From contig NZ_RXNW01000022.1 in the NCBI RefSeq assembly GCF_004283175.1, positions 1 through 57,825 of the forward strand: a stretch of 57,825 bases of DNA, given 5' to 3'. A program made the translations under genes and the position numbers. Below the pieces are notes generated by a model. The model had not been told where the DNA came from. It was given only the letters and a program-made list of their open reading frames with translations, and ran no database searches. This stretch comes from Legionella longbeachae (GTDB lineage: Bacteria > Pseudomonadota > Gammaproteobacteria > Legionellales > Legionellaceae). Positions 1 to 10,018 of the stretch are shown here, in pieces; positions within the stretch are counted from its first letter, which is position 1, and each line of letters starts with the position of its first letter.

Positions 1-511
1 CTAAAGATCCATATAAAGTTCCTAGCCAAAGATTTTCATAAACATTTTGAAAAGAAGATAATGTTATTTGTTGATCTAAAACCAATTCATTTGATTTTTT
101 ATATTTCATGTCAGGGAGTAGCCAATAATTTAAGACGAATTTAGCACTCTCGATAATACTGACACTTCCATTGATATGATTGACACTAGTGATCGAATTA
201 AAGTTATAAGAATTATTTGATAAGAAACTATTTTCCAAAATTATTCTTTCTTTGTTTACTCTTCCAATAATGTATTGAATTGGTATCAAATCGTTTTTAT
301 TTACATTATTGCTAACTAGTTCTTTGTAATATTTTTTTATTGTTAACAATTGTTGATAAATTATTACTCCTGCACTGTGAATCATAAGAGATTTTTTATC
401 TTTTAAATCATATACATCAATATGTTTTTGCCACTCATCTAAGTTGAAATTGGGATTAGTTGGTGAAGGTATTTTACTCTTTCGTAAGTCTTGTAAAAAA
501 TCTTTACTCAC
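1..511 (-). CDS. Unrecognised protein, partial (C-terminus beyond left edge)
   Basis: An open frame of 170 codons runs leftward off the window without a stop. I place the start at a GTG (511-509) because an AAGGA Shine-Dalgarno lies about 5-8 nt upstream; no ATG fits. The protein is rich in Asn, Lys and Ile, starts MSKDFLQDLRKSK, and has no signal peptide or obvious membrane segment. I do not recognise a family. The AT-rich, Asn/Lys-rich composition resembles many accessory or effector-like Legionella proteins, but that is only an impression. It is separated by about 270 nt of sequence in which I see no gene from the decayed SRAP gene to its right. Confidence 0.6.
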   Translation of the reverse strand, partial: MSKDFLQDLRKSKIPSPTNPNFNLDEWQKHIDVYDLKDKKSLMIHSAGVIIYQQLLTIKKYYKELVSNNVNKNDLIPIQYIIGRVNKERIILENSFLSNNSYNFNSITSVNHINGSVSIIESAKFVLNYWLLPDMKYKKSNELVLDQQITLSSFQNVYENLWLGTLYGSL

Positions 512-779
512 AATTTTCCTTACTAAATTTTTTCTCCCTTAAGTATAGTAAGTTTTTATAGTTATAAAATTTTGTTTAGCTCTTAAATATATATCCATGA
601 TGGAATTAATAAATGCAAAAAGCCGAGGAAATGGGCATGCAAATCCACTAAATTAATCCTTACAATGAATATCGATTGCAAAAATCACTACAGTCCTGTC
701 AGAAATTCTAATAAATAAGAAAAATGAGCTTTGATTTATGCACAAAGTTTATAAACTATTTTGAATTAAATCTAAAACT

Positions 780-1342
780 CTAGCTTTGCCTCCCTCCTTT
801 ATCACATTGGGTGTTATTAAGCCAAATAGCTTGTGCCTCTTCATCTAGAATGACCGGCATCCGATGATGCTCGGGCATCATAAAGGGGTTTTCATCGGTA
901 GTAATCAGGCAACAAGAATGAATTACTTCTTCATACTGCCAGGTATCCCAAAGAGCGGCTACAGCCAGTAAGTCATGATTCTTTTATTGAAAGACATAAG
1001 GTTGTTTGACATCGTCCTTCTTGGTGCCATTCATAAAATCCACTCATGAGCATTATGCAACGGTTGGATCTCACCGCATTTCGAAATGCTGGTTTTTCAA
1101 AAAGAGTTTCGGCACGTGCGTTAATAAGGCTTCCTATTTTTTTTCTATCCGTTACCTAAGAAGGAACAAGACCCCCAGCGCAATAACATACTTTGAACTT
1201 CATGAGTTTGAGTTTCTACAAGACACACCAATTCAGCCCCTGGTGCAATATTGAATCGTGGGGTAATTTCAACCTCATTAGTGAGGTGCAATTGGTATTT
1301 TAAGGTCTCATAAGAGGCAATAAAAGCAAAACGACCGCACAT
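780..1342 (-). pseudogene. SRAP/YedK (HMCES-like) gene, frameshifted
   Basis: SRAP proteins form a thiazolidine crosslink to abasic sites in single-stranded DNA through Cys2. The frame opens with MCGRF (Cys2 present), then NIAPG and RWG. In other frames follow INARAET, SGFYEW and HRMPVIL, all family signatures in the right order. A run of five C (1172-1176) marks one frameshift: removing one base restores RWGLVPS, followed by a stop (1156-1158) where Trp is expected. A second frameshift near 1018 and another stop near 980 precede the C-terminal part, which ends at TAG 780-782. The total is about 187 codons, shorter than the usual roughly 220. It cannot make an intact enzyme. Confidence 0.85.
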
Positions 1343-1762
1343 AGTTTTATCCACTCTTTTTTTTAAAAGTGTAGCTTATTTTCTCACAAGCATTGGGCAA
1401 TAAAGAAACATATAACTAACCTCTATTTTTATATAGGATTTGACAGAATATAAACAGACTTATCCACAGAAATTGTGTATAACTTAAGAAAGGAGTTTTG
1501 ATTATCGTAAGCAAATAAACTATATAAAACAAGGAGCTTGAGCACTAGATGATTGTGATAAGTTTATTTAGTATGAAAAATATCCACAGGATAAAAGGGG
1601 TATAAGAAATAAATACCTGGCTATTTTAAACAAACCCCAAATAAAAAAACAGTCTTGACTCCAACTATTTTCTTCTTTTTTACTGTGATAATACAATGAA
1701 CAATTGCTATAGTGATTTCTAGTATATGACGGATAATTTTAATAAGAGAAATCCTATTAAAT
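1343..1762. other. Non-coding region downstream of traI
   Basis: No convincing gene lies here. It is very AT-rich and contains an inverted pair of DnaA-box-like sequences (1460-1482), a TATCC-ACA-GGATA inverted repeat near 1581-1593 and a one-mismatch box near 1348. It lies between the traI stop and the decayed SRAP gene, so it could hold an origin of transfer or replication, but I see no nic site I can name. Confidence 0.4.
1460..1482. repeat. Inverted pair of DnaA-box-like 9-mers
   Basis: TTATCCACA (1460-1468) and TGTGTATAA (1474-1482, the complement of TTATACACA) both match the DnaA box consensus TTATNCACA exactly. They face each other across 5 nt, so together they also form an 8-of-9 inverted repeat. 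Confidence 0.5.
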
Positions 1763-4700
1763 TTATCCCACTTCCAAATCAAGCTCTCTTTTAATGAGAT
1801 TTTGTTCAATAGGTAGTGAATTATTTTTCAGACTATTTTTATCCAACAATCGGCTTACCTCCAAGTCTTGGTTTATTTTGGTCACATCAAATGAGATAGA
1901 TTTATTAAAATTGGGCTTGGCTAAATCATGAGGTTTAATATAATCTTTGAGTCTAAGGGCCTCTTCTTTTAAATTAGGAACTAATAATTGCTTTTGTATT
2001 GCTCCAACCCCTTTGTTTAAAAGTATATCATTCCAATCAGTTTTGGATTTACCTGGTAGCGCATCAGGAAATAAAGCGCTGGCCTCAATCCCATTTGCCT
2101 TTAAGAGCTCAATCGCATTACAAACCATCTCTTTCGACTTGGAATTACTTCCATCATTATCAGCAGCCAATATCACCTCTTTGGGCTTATATTTTTGAAT
2201 TATGCCACTCATATTTTTAATATTAGAGATACCAAAAGAGATTAATACCGTAGCCTTTCTATCGGCCATTGCAACAAATGCAGCAGTTTCTGGGCCTTCA
2301 GCAATGTACAATCTAGAACCTTTCATGCCTTTTTGGATTAGACCTGCACTTCCCTCAATAATTCCTTTAGATAATTTAGCATTTTCTAAAAACACATTTT
2401 TCTTCGCTGTTTTTGCATCAAGATAAATACGTTGTACACCAGTGAGCTCCCCGTGTTTATTTCGAGCCGCAAAAAGAAGAGCAGGTATTTTATTTGTTTT
2501 TTGCTCTAATGTTCCTTGTTCATTGTAATTTGTCCATGGAGCGCCTGCTGGCCAAAAACGTGCCTCAATTTCTTTAGCATGATCAATACCTCGATGTTTC
2601 TTTAAATAGCGCTCAGCTATCGACCTTTTAATTGGAATACCACCATTCCATATACTTTGTGCTGCACGAATTTTATTTTCCAGTTCTTTATCATCAGGCA
2701 ATGAATAATGTTTCTCTAAAGTAGGCTTTGCTTCAATAGGATAATATCCAAGTAAATCTGACGCTTTTTTTAAAGCCTCTGGAAAAGGAATATTGTGTTC
2801 TTTCATAATTGCTTGTATCGGTGAACCGCCAATGCCATCACTAAAGTCGTACCATAAACCTTTGCTTTTACCTTTTAAGGTCACAATTAAGCCACCACCG
2901 TAACGTAACTCTTTTGCACTTTGTAATTTAGGTTCACCCCATATGGCCTTGTAAGTTCGTTCGGGCTCCACCATCAGCGCTTCATTGATGGTCTGGGCAT
3001 CTAATTTTTTTGATGTCTTATCAAACCGTTGAAGGTGCTTCGATGTGACTGAACGAGAAGGTGCAGTTATTGCATCTAGATTGTAATCATAGAGTTCTGC
3101 AAGCTCCTTATTAATTTCATTCACGCGGCTAACATCAAGCCAACACTCTTTCAATGCCCACTTATAAGTTTCATGATGTGCTACACGCTGTATTTGTTTT
3201 CCTAATTGTGCCCAATTATTTTGCCAAGCCATAACCTCTTCCTTTGAATCATTGTCATGGATTGAAAGAAACTGGTTGGCATGCACTTGAAGTGCTTTAT
3301 TTAATTGTTTAAGCTCCTTTAGTTTAAGTTCGTGTTGTGCGCTATGGGCCAGTATTTTGTCTTTATTACCTCCTTCAACACTCAAAATGGAGTTAATAAA
3401 AGGTGATTTTGCGAATTGATAGGCTAAAGCATCCCGAGCTGCTGAATGGCTCATCGCTTTCTTAATTAATCCGTGCTGTTGTGAGCTCTGATTATTTTGA
3501 TGTACCTCTTGCCATTGTCTATAGGCATTTTTTCCTTCCATTTTATAATGTAAAAAAATTTGGTAACTCTTACGTTCGGCTAAAGACGAATTCCTTAACC
3601 GCTCCTGTCGTTCCGCGACTTGACCGTATTTGCTAAGTAACTTTGGGCTTAAACTCGCTTCATGAATGAAGGGATAATGTCCTTTTATATCTTCTTTAAT
3701 GCGTTCAATCACTTCCAGACGTGCTTTAAAATTACTGGTATTTTGAACAAAACTCTGTATGTTTGCTCTATAGGCATGTTTCTCTTTGTGTTGCCCCAGC
3801 TTATCCCTATCCAGTTTAAAATAATCCAAAACATCATTAACGTGCTGATGTTGAAGTAATTGTTCTGCAAGCTTATTGCGCTCAATTAAAAGCTCTTGAG
3901 ATACATCGTTTAAAGCATTAGGATTTTTTAGCCCCCCTGCCCAATGCATTTTTAATTGTATTTGAATTTTCTTATAAGATTTTGCTTTATCAAAAGCCTC
4001 TCTTGCCAAGGGGTTTAAAGCTTCTCGAAATAATCGGTCACGATGAATCTGGGCATCTTGATGAATTGCTTGCCAAAGAAGTTGCGGTTTTTGATTCAGA
4101 CTTTGTGCATGACTTAAAATTAAAGGATGTGCTAATTTTGCTTCACGTTTGATTTGTACTGCAAGAAATTCTTTTTCCTGCCCTTCGCTATTTAAATAGG
4201 CAACTACTTGCTTTCTTAACCCATCCAATTGGGCATGCTTTGATAAATTTTCCAAATTTTTGACAGCCGCTTCCTCGCCCTGTCGGTATTCATGCTGTGG
4301 CAATCCAATTCGATTCAGCTCACCAATTGAATAGTGTTTTAAATAAGGCTTAAAGCGTTCCAAATCCACTACAATCATTGCTGCAACTTGATTACGTTGC
4401 ACGGTTAACGCATTTAATTCCTTTTTGTTGGATAGCACAGAATGGCTTATTGTTTTATGTTGCGTCTTTTGCGCAATACGTTGGTTTAAAGCAATGTATT
4501 GGCGTACTGTGGAAAAAGCGTACCTCTCAGAAGAATCTAATGAATGAAAAAGTTTGGAAGTTTGATAACGCAGTGCATCTGCTCGATAAGTCCCAGATTT
4601 AAAACCAAGACGTTCTTTGGCTAAGAAATATAGCTTTGAATCATACACAATATCATAGGCTATTTTTGCAGAAACAGGCGCTTTGTTCTCTTGTTTACTG

Positions 4701-7588
4701 TGCAAATAAGCTGCGACTTTTCGTTCTAGGTTATTCCATTCGGTTTCTTTAGTTATTTTTTTCTCAACAACCTCACGAAGATTCAATCTGCTTTTAAATC
4801 TGGTCTCGTGTGCTTTAAGCGTGTCGGAAGATACCATTTCCAAAGCAGATGATTTTTCAGCATCATTACAGGTAATTGCTTTGACCATCGTATCTTTGTC
4901 ATCGGTTACTACAGTCATTGACTCAATAGCGCGCGTAATTTCCACATAAAAATTTTGAATGGTCGTAGAAAATCGATTAAAACTTTCAATCAACCCAATA
5001 CCTCGCTTTTTATCCTTTCCCTGTGCTGCATAAGTCGTTAACACATAACCATGGTCTAAGTGTTTAAGCTCAGGGGCATCAAGGCTTAATTGAATGACTT
5101 TTTGATTATCCTGCACTACCTCCATCAAGTTTGAAGTAATTGCTTTAATCGTACTCAGCTCAGAATTACGTATTCCATGGAGTTCACTGTTTCGTTTCCA
5201 CTGGATTTTATCCCCTACCATTAATTGTAATTGGTCTTGCTGATACACCTCGATGGGACGCTCTAAATCTTTTTGGTGGGTTTTAAATTTAGGTAGTGAT
5301 GCCAAGGGCAAAGTAACTGATGTGCCATTAGCGCGTTTTAGTGATAGGGTATTTTTTCTTTTATTTTGATCACTTAATGAATTAACTGAAAGATAATCTC
5401 CTGCTTGAATACGATAACGTGGGATAGGAGTATTAAAACGAATCACATCTTGTGATGAATAATACATGGAATTTCTTAATTGAATGCTGGTTAGATTGCG
5501 CTCTTTAAGGACGGCTTGCTGATAAGTGGCCCCTGTAAGCTGCCCCTCTTGTTGTAATGCTTCCCGTAGAATTACGGTAATATCATGGCGATTACGATGA
5601 GTAGGCGCAAAACATAAGGTATTATCACGTTCTGAAGGCGTTAAAGACAACCAAAGCTTAGCAATATACTGAACTCGCTCTAAATAGGTTGCCTCTGTAT
5701 GAACATGTGTTAACTTCTCTACAGCATCATACACTTCTCCACGACTGGCATGCAAAGCCGATTCTTTAAGTTGCTCATCTTTTTGGCGTAGATTATCGGT
5801 CATCGTCACCGTATGAATGCCATAATCTTGAACTACTGAAAACCAACGACCACTCGATGGTGAAGGAAGTTGGGCTTTATCACCAATAATTTTTAATTGT
5901 GTATTAAATTGCTCAACAAGTTTTATGATTTTATGGCCTTGAGGGTTAGACAACATCGAAGCTTCATCAACCACAAAAATAGTTTTACTTAAATCTTCTT
6001 TTTGTTGTTGTAATCGGCCTAACTCTCTTGCAAAGGTAGTAGCATCTAATCCTCCCTTTACTGAAAGCTCATGTGCTGCAGAAGATCCTGCTGTAATGCC
6101 GCGAATTGTATAACCTTGCTGAGAAGCCAGTTCATTGGTAAGGCGTAACATCGTTGTCTTACCCGTACCCGCATAGCCTTGAATCGCGATGTAACGATCT
6201 TTGGTTGTTAAAAAGCTTATCATGGCCTTTTTCTGAGAAGCAGATAAAGAAAACTCTAATTCATTTTCTTTCGAGTGAATAAATTCCGAGGCCTTTTGTT
6301 TCGAGCAAATAGAATCAATCGCGTTTTTACCCTGCTCAATACAAGCAATCGATTCACTTTCTAAGGTCAATTGCCATGGAGTGGTTAACAAATGTTTTTT
6401 CGTATAAGGATGAATGGCCTCATATAAATTTTGTGTTTTAATCTGTTCTTGGATTGCTTTATTGATGAATTCTTCATCAATAATATGATGACCAGCAATA
6501 CTGTATTTTAATGCCTCTTTTTTTAAAGTTCGCCAATCAAAAACAGCTTGTTGCTGGCTAACCGATTCAATAGCCACATAAACAGCCTGTTGAGCTTGCT
6601 GCATTTGGCGCTGCTCTTTATTGTAGAAGCATTCCATTACCCGCTCTTTAAGGGTTTTCACTAAGAAAGTGTTGTTTTGGGTGATTGTGGTTACAAAATG
6701 ATGCGGATCAAATTCATGCTCATGGCATTCTTGTAAAATATCCTTGCGCCAGCTATCTATATCAATCAGCTCCTTATCCATTTTGGTTTTTTGTGCCGCA
6801 ATAGAAGAAGCTTTAGAACCAGACCACCCTTTTTCTTCCAATAATGCTTCAATGTCTCCACGGCGTTTGGAAAAATGAGTCATTAATGCTTCTGGAACCC
6901 CTTTAATTTCCCAAAGACCTTCATGATCTGAAACTAATTCATACCCTAATCCCTTCACTGTATTAGCTAATTTATTACGAAATTTAAGACCTCCATAGAC
7001 TTGATGTCTCATAATTTGCTCAACAACCCCTTTATGTCCTTCCATATCGCTTGCAAGAGATCGCCATTGACCATCCTGGCAATGGGTCATATTGTGCACC
7101 ACTAAATGAACATGGGATTGAGGATCATTAGCGCGGGAATTGGGTTGGCGAAAGGCTGCAACCACAAGATTTTGAGTATTAACGTACTCCACCTCTCCAT
7201 CAACAACTTGGCGAGTTTGCGCAAACTCTTTTTCCATTTCGGATACAAACCAATCAACAGTATCATCAAGAATTGGTGCAAGCCTGAGATCTGCACCTGT
7301 TTCTAGTAAAATAGAAAAAGATTTAGGTGCGCTCACGGTCATATCAAAACCCGGGCGATGGTGTATTCCATCTTTATCTACTCGGCCTAATTGCCGACCA
7401 TCAGGCAAAATGCCTTGAAGCAACGTCAACATCTGCTCTTTATCTACAGTTTGGCCATTAATACCCAACTCTTTTGCACCACTGCCTAACCAGCGAATAC
7501 TTTTAGAATCCTGCGCATAATAATTCACTACATCAAGGTAATACGAAGCAGCTCCTTCTGCACTCTCCAACGGTTGGATGCTTAGCAT
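1763..7588 (-). CDS. traI: TraI: MobF relaxase-helicase with C-terminal Toprim domain
   Basis: This is the conjugative relaxase. It nicks oriT by tyrosine transesterification and unwinds the strand to be transferred. The N-terminus has the MobF tyrosine cluster (Y16, Y17, Y23, Y24) and the metal-binding histidines H159, H161 and H165 in SHVHLVVHN. A RecD-like helicase follows, with Walker A GYAGTGKTT at 471-479 and FVVDEASML. After a long helical middle, the last 400 residues hold a primase-like segment (around LWYDFSDGIGGSP) and a Toprim domain with IAEGPETA (from about 1762) and AADND (about 1808-1812). At 1941 aa it is longer than F TraI (about 1756). ATG 7588 has GAGG just upstream. It is the last gene of the tra run, 19 nt after traD. 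Confidence 0.95.
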   Translation of the reverse strand: MLSIQPLESAEGAASYYLDVVNYYAQDSKSIRWLGSGAKELGINGQTVDKEQMLTLLQGILPDGRQLGRVDKDGIHHRPGFDMTVSAPKSFSILLETGADLRLAPILDDTVDWFVSEMEKEFAQTRQVVDGEVEYVNTQNLVVAAFRQPNSRANDPQSHVHLVVHNMTHCQDGQWRSLASDMEGHKGVVEQIMRHQVYGGLKFRNKLANTVKGLGYELVSDHEGLWEIKGVPEALMTHFSKRRGDIEALLEEKGWSGSKASSIAAQKTKMDKELIDIDSWRKDILQECHEHEFDPHHFVTTITQNNTFLVKTLKERVMECFYNKEQRQMQQAQQAVYVAIESVSQQQAVFDWRTLKKEALKYSIAGHHIIDEEFINKAIQEQIKTQNLYEAIHPYTKKHLLTTPWQLTLESESIACIEQGKNAIDSICSKQKASEFIHSKENELEFSLSASQKKAMISFLTTKDRYIAIQGYAGTGKTTMLRLTNELASQQGYTIRGITAGSSAAHELSVKGGLDATTFARELGRLQQQKEDLSKTIFVVDEASMLSNPQGHKIIKLVEQFNTQLKIIGDKAQLPSPSSGRWFSVVQDYGIHTVTMTDNLRQKDEQLKESALHASRGEVYDAVEKLTHVHTEATYLERVQYIAKLWLSLTPSERDNTLCFAPTHRNRHDITVILREALQQEGQLTGATYQQAVLKERNLTSIQLRNSMYYSSQDVIRFNTPIPRYRIQAGDYLSVNSLSDQNKRKNTLSLKRANGTSVTLPLASLPKFKTHQKDLERPIEVYQQDQLQLMVGDKIQWKRNSELHGIRNSELSTIKAITSNLMEVVQDNQKVIQLSLDAPELKHLDHGYVLTTYAAQGKDKKRGIGLIESFNRFSTTIQNFYVEITRAIESMTVVTDDKDTMVKAITCNDAEKSSALEMVSSDTLKAHETRFKSRLNLREVVEKKITKETEWNNLERKVAAYLHSKQENKAPVSAKIAYDIVYDSKLYFLAKERLGFKSGTYRADALRYQTSKLFHSLDSSERYAFSTVRQYIALNQRIAQKTQHKTISHSVLSNKKELNALTVQRNQVAAMIVVDLERFKPYLKHYSIGELNRIGLPQHEYRQGEEAAVKNLENLSKHAQLDGLRKQVVAYLNSEGQEKEFLAVQIKREAKLAHPLILSHAQSLNQKPQLLWQAIHQDAQIHRDRLFREALNPLAREAFDKAKSYKKIQIQLKMHWAGGLKNPNALNDVSQELLIERNKLAEQLLQHQHVNDVLDYFKLDRDKLGQHKEKHAYRANIQSFVQNTSNFKARLEVIERIKEDIKGHYPFIHEASLSPKLLSKYGQVAERQERLRNSSLAERKSYQIFLHYKMEGKNAYRQWQEVHQNNQSSQQHGLIKKAMSHSAARDALAYQFAKSPFINSILSVEGGNKDKILAHSAQHELKLKELKQLNKALQVHANQFLSIHDNDSKEEVMAWQNNWAQLGKQIQRVAHHETYKWALKECWLDVSRVNEINKELAELYDYNLDAITAPSRSVTSKHLQRFDKTSKKLDAQTINEALMVEPERTYKAIWGEPKLQSAKELRYGGGLIVTLKGKSKGLWYDFSDGIGGSPIQAIMKEHNIPFPEALKKASDLLGYYPIEAKPTLEKHYSLPDDKELENKIRAAQSIWNGGIPIKRSIAERYLKKHRGIDHAKEIEARFWPAGAPWTNYNEQGTLEQKTNKIPALLFAARNKHGELTGVQRIYLDAKTAKKNVFLENAKLSKGIIEGSAGLIQKGMKGSRLYIAEGPETAAFVAMADRKATVLISFGISNIKNMSGIIQKYKPKEVILAADNDGSNSKSKEMVCNAIELLKANGIEASALFPDALPGKSKTDWNDILLNKGVGAIQKQLLVPNLKEEALRLKDYIKPHDLAKPNFNKSISFDVTKINQDLEVSRLLDKNSLKNNSLPIEQNLIKRELDLEVG

Positions 7589-7607
7589 AGAGCCTCGTAA
7601 TTTTAGG

Positions 7608-9452
7608 TTATAAAAAATCCATGACTTCTTTTTCTGTTACCGCTCGCTGTTCGTTCAATGTTGCTTCATGTGTACAAGCCAAAAGCGGATCGTTGTATGT
7701 ATCAATTAACCCCTCTATATTTTGGCGCAAAGGATCAGATTCAAGGCTACGAGCAACAAACTCTGGATTCTTGATAGGATAATCAACATACTTTAACTGC
7801 ACATGAGCGGCAAGAAATTTGCCTTTAACGCGCAAGTAACCTTCCAAATCATTGAGCTCTTGAATTTGACTCGGCAATACCAAACGTTTCTCTTTAATTT
7901 GTCTTGAGACTGAAATTCCATCACGCATTGTATTTGCTCCATAGCTGATGGACTCATTAACCTCATCAATTTCATAGCTTCCGATATTGCGCGATGCAAC
8001 TTCTGCATCATCGTGTTCTGGTAAGCGCAAATACAATCGTGTGGAACATAGGTTAGATAATATGGAAGCCCCTTCACGTCCATAAATTTTACGTAATTGA
8101 GAGGGGCCATGATGTCCTAAAATAAAACAACCACCAAATTTGCGACTCTCTGATTTCACCGACTCTAAAAAAGGCAAGGCATGTAAGGTAGCCAGCTCGT
8201 CTAATATAAACCAGATGCGCCGATTTTCATCAGCAGGCATTCCCAATATTTCTTTAGTTGCTGTGTTAATCCATGCAGAAATTAATGGTCTCAATGTAGG
8301 GTGTTTGCGTCCATCAGAGCTTACAAAAAGAAAGTTATTTTGTTGTTCATTCAAAATCCAATTACGTATTGAAAACATCTCACCCTCTTCTTGCAAATAC
8401 ACTAATGATTTAAGGTAGGTAGCCATCACCGTTTTGACATTTAAAGCTGTTTTTTGCACTTTAGTAGAAACTAACGACTCTGCTTCAGTATGTTTTAATA
8501 AATCATAAATACGGCTTAAATCAGCGGTTAAAAGATATTGCAGTAACATAATATTCGAACGTTTAGGATTGTTTTTCAACTCATTGGCTGTGGAAACAAA
8601 AATCATCCGCGCTGCATTGACCCAAAAGGGATCCATGGTGTTATTAATTGGCATCGGCATTAAAGCTTCTGCTAAAGCCTCAAAATCCGCTTTATCCTCA
8701 CATTCTGCCCAAATATTCCAAGCATGGCCTCGCGCATCTAATGGATTTAAAATAACATCCTTACCTTCTCGGTAAAATCGCGATAAATAGGTACCCCCTT
8801 TATCATAAATGATGGCACGTTCTCCTCGCTCCCGAATAATGTTTAATAACTCCCGAATCGCTACCGTTTTCCCTGAACCCGTAGTACCTACCATTTGAAT
8901 GTGTTGCGTCTCTGAACCGTGAGGTAAATAAATACCTGCCACAGGATAAGGAGAAACTTGGGCTTTTTCTTTAATTTCTTTCTGTAATTCTGCTGCCTCA
9001 ACAAGTTGGCTTCCACGAATAACTTTGGTTTTACTCTGATGCTCTCCTCGCCTTTGTAACCATTTCACCAGAAACACCACACTTAATGCCGCGGCTACTA
9101 ATGCATCAATGCAACTTTTTAGAAACGCTTCAAATAGCTTTTGATTATTTGTTTTAATTAAAGAAGAATGCACTACACGTTCGCAAAATAAAGAATAAGT
9201 TTCACCAGTAGGCATCTTTACCTTAATTCTGGCTTGATATTGAACTAACAAAATCAGCTCAGATTTAACGTAGATGACGCCTAAATAGCGTTGATACGAG
9301 CTGGTATGCAGCATAAAAAATAACGGTATGGTCAAAACGATTATCAGGATCATCGCTAAAAATACTTTTTTACCTACTTGCGTAAACATTCGCACGTTAT
9401 GTAAAAAGAGTAGACCACCTCGAATAAATAATTTAGTTGGATTTTTTGCCAT
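7608..9452 (-). CDS. traD: TraD: type IV coupling protein
   Basis: This is a VirD4/TraD-family inner-membrane ATPase that brings the relaxosome to the mating channel. I choose ATG 9452 (614 aa, starting MAKNPTKLF); the open frame extends 25 codons further, but those lie over the divergent neighbour's control region. Two membrane segments lie in the first 130 residues. Walker A GTTGSGKT is at 189-196, and Walker B is IWFILDELA. The C-terminus is shorter than in F TraD (about 717 aa), which carries a TraM-docking tail, so docking probably differs. traI follows after 19 nt, so the two are likely cotranscribed. Confidence 0.93.
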   Translation of the reverse strand: MAKNPTKLFIRGGLLFLHNVRMFTQVGKKVFLAMILIIVLTIPLFFMLHTSSYQRYLGVIYVKSELILLVQYQARIKVKMPTGETYSLFCERVVHSSLIKTNNQKLFEAFLKSCIDALVAAALSVVFLVKWLQRRGEHQSKTKVIRGSQLVEAAELQKEIKEKAQVSPYPVAGIYLPHGSETQHIQMVGTTGSGKTVAIRELLNIIRERGERAIIYDKGGTYLSRFYREGKDVILNPLDARGHAWNIWAECEDKADFEALAEALMPMPINNTMDPFWVNAARMIFVSTANELKNNPKRSNIMLLQYLLTADLSRIYDLLKHTEAESLVSTKVQKTALNVKTVMATYLKSLVYLQEEGEMFSIRNWILNEQQNNFLFVSSDGRKHPTLRPLISAWINTATKEILGMPADENRRIWFILDELATLHALPFLESVKSESRKFGGCFILGHHGPSQLRKIYGREGASILSNLCSTRLYLRLPEHDDAEVASRNIGSYEIDEVNESISYGANTMRDGISVSRQIKEKRLVLPSQIQELNDLEGYLRVKGKFLAAHVQLKYVDYPIKNPEFVARSLESDPLRQNIEGLIDTYNDPLLACTHEATLNEQRAVTEKEVMDFL

Positions 9453-9512
9453 GTACTTCTGCCTTTCATTCAAGATCCAGGTTATACTGAAATTCATAAA
9501 AAGGAGTTTTCC

Positions 9513-9959
9513 ATGAGACAAATCCATTCACTCTCTGAGCTGTCCTTAGCCGAACGAAAAAAAGTTCGCTTTGTTGCAATTGGTATTGGTCTTTTAACCT
9601 GCTTCATCGGGATAAGCATCTTGTATTGCCTAGATATTTACCCATTCACCGATCGGCCAAAAGATTTTTTTGCCATAAGTTGTTTGGTTTCGATTGTTCC
9701 TCCTCTCTTTTTGTTTGCTTTAGGTTACGCATTTGGTGATTTCACACAATTGATGGATTTAGGCTATAAGAGAGCCTATGAACCCAATTGTTATTCCCCA
9801 ACAAACACCCAGTATTGGGGAGACCATGAACTTCATCGCATTACATCTTCATCCTCAAGCCCATCGATGAGCATTAATCCAGCTTCAGGTTTACCTATGA
9901 GTGGAAGCTCAGGAATGGATTGTAGAGGTAATCCTTTTGGCTCAAACTCTTGGACTTAA
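9513..9959 (+). CDS. Small membrane protein, unknown, divergent from traD
   Basis: A 148-aa protein with a strong AAGGAG Shine-Dalgarno about 7 nt before ATG 9513. Residues about 20-40 and 51-75 form two membrane helices. The rest is a soluble tail, rich in Ser, Pro and Gly toward the end (around SSSSSPSMS). I do not recognise a family. It is the only rightward gene inside the leftward tra run and shares a 60-nt promoter region with traD. That position suggests an accessory transfer or entry-exclusion-type role, but nothing in the sequence proves it. Confidence 0.7.
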   Translation: MRQIHSLSELSLAERKKVRFVAIGIGLLTCFIGISILYCLDIYPFTDRPKDFFAISCLVSIVPPLFLFALGYAFGDFTQLMDLGYKRAYEPNCYSPTNTQYWGDHELHRITSSSSSPSMSINPASGLPMSGSSGMDCRGNPFGSNSWT

Positions 9960-9985
9960 TTCATCCCGATCATTCACTATATAGC

Positions 9986-10002
9986 GCGCTACTTTGTAGC
10001 GC
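9986..10002. terminator. Stem-loop between convergent genes
   Basis: GCGCTAC-TTT-GTAGCGC is a perfect 7-bp stem with a 3-nt loop. It lies between the stop of the rightward membrane-protein gene (9959) and the stop of the leftward orphan gene (10019), where a two-way terminator would be expected. Neither strand has a clear T-run after it, so its role is uncertain. Confidence 0.4.
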
Positions 10003-10018
10003 CCTGCAAAGAGGAATA

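Noticed and set aside
1621-1809. 62-aa leftward frame overlapping the traI end
   Set aside because: Low-complexity Ile/Lys-rich frame over the traI terminus, no ribosome site; a shadow.
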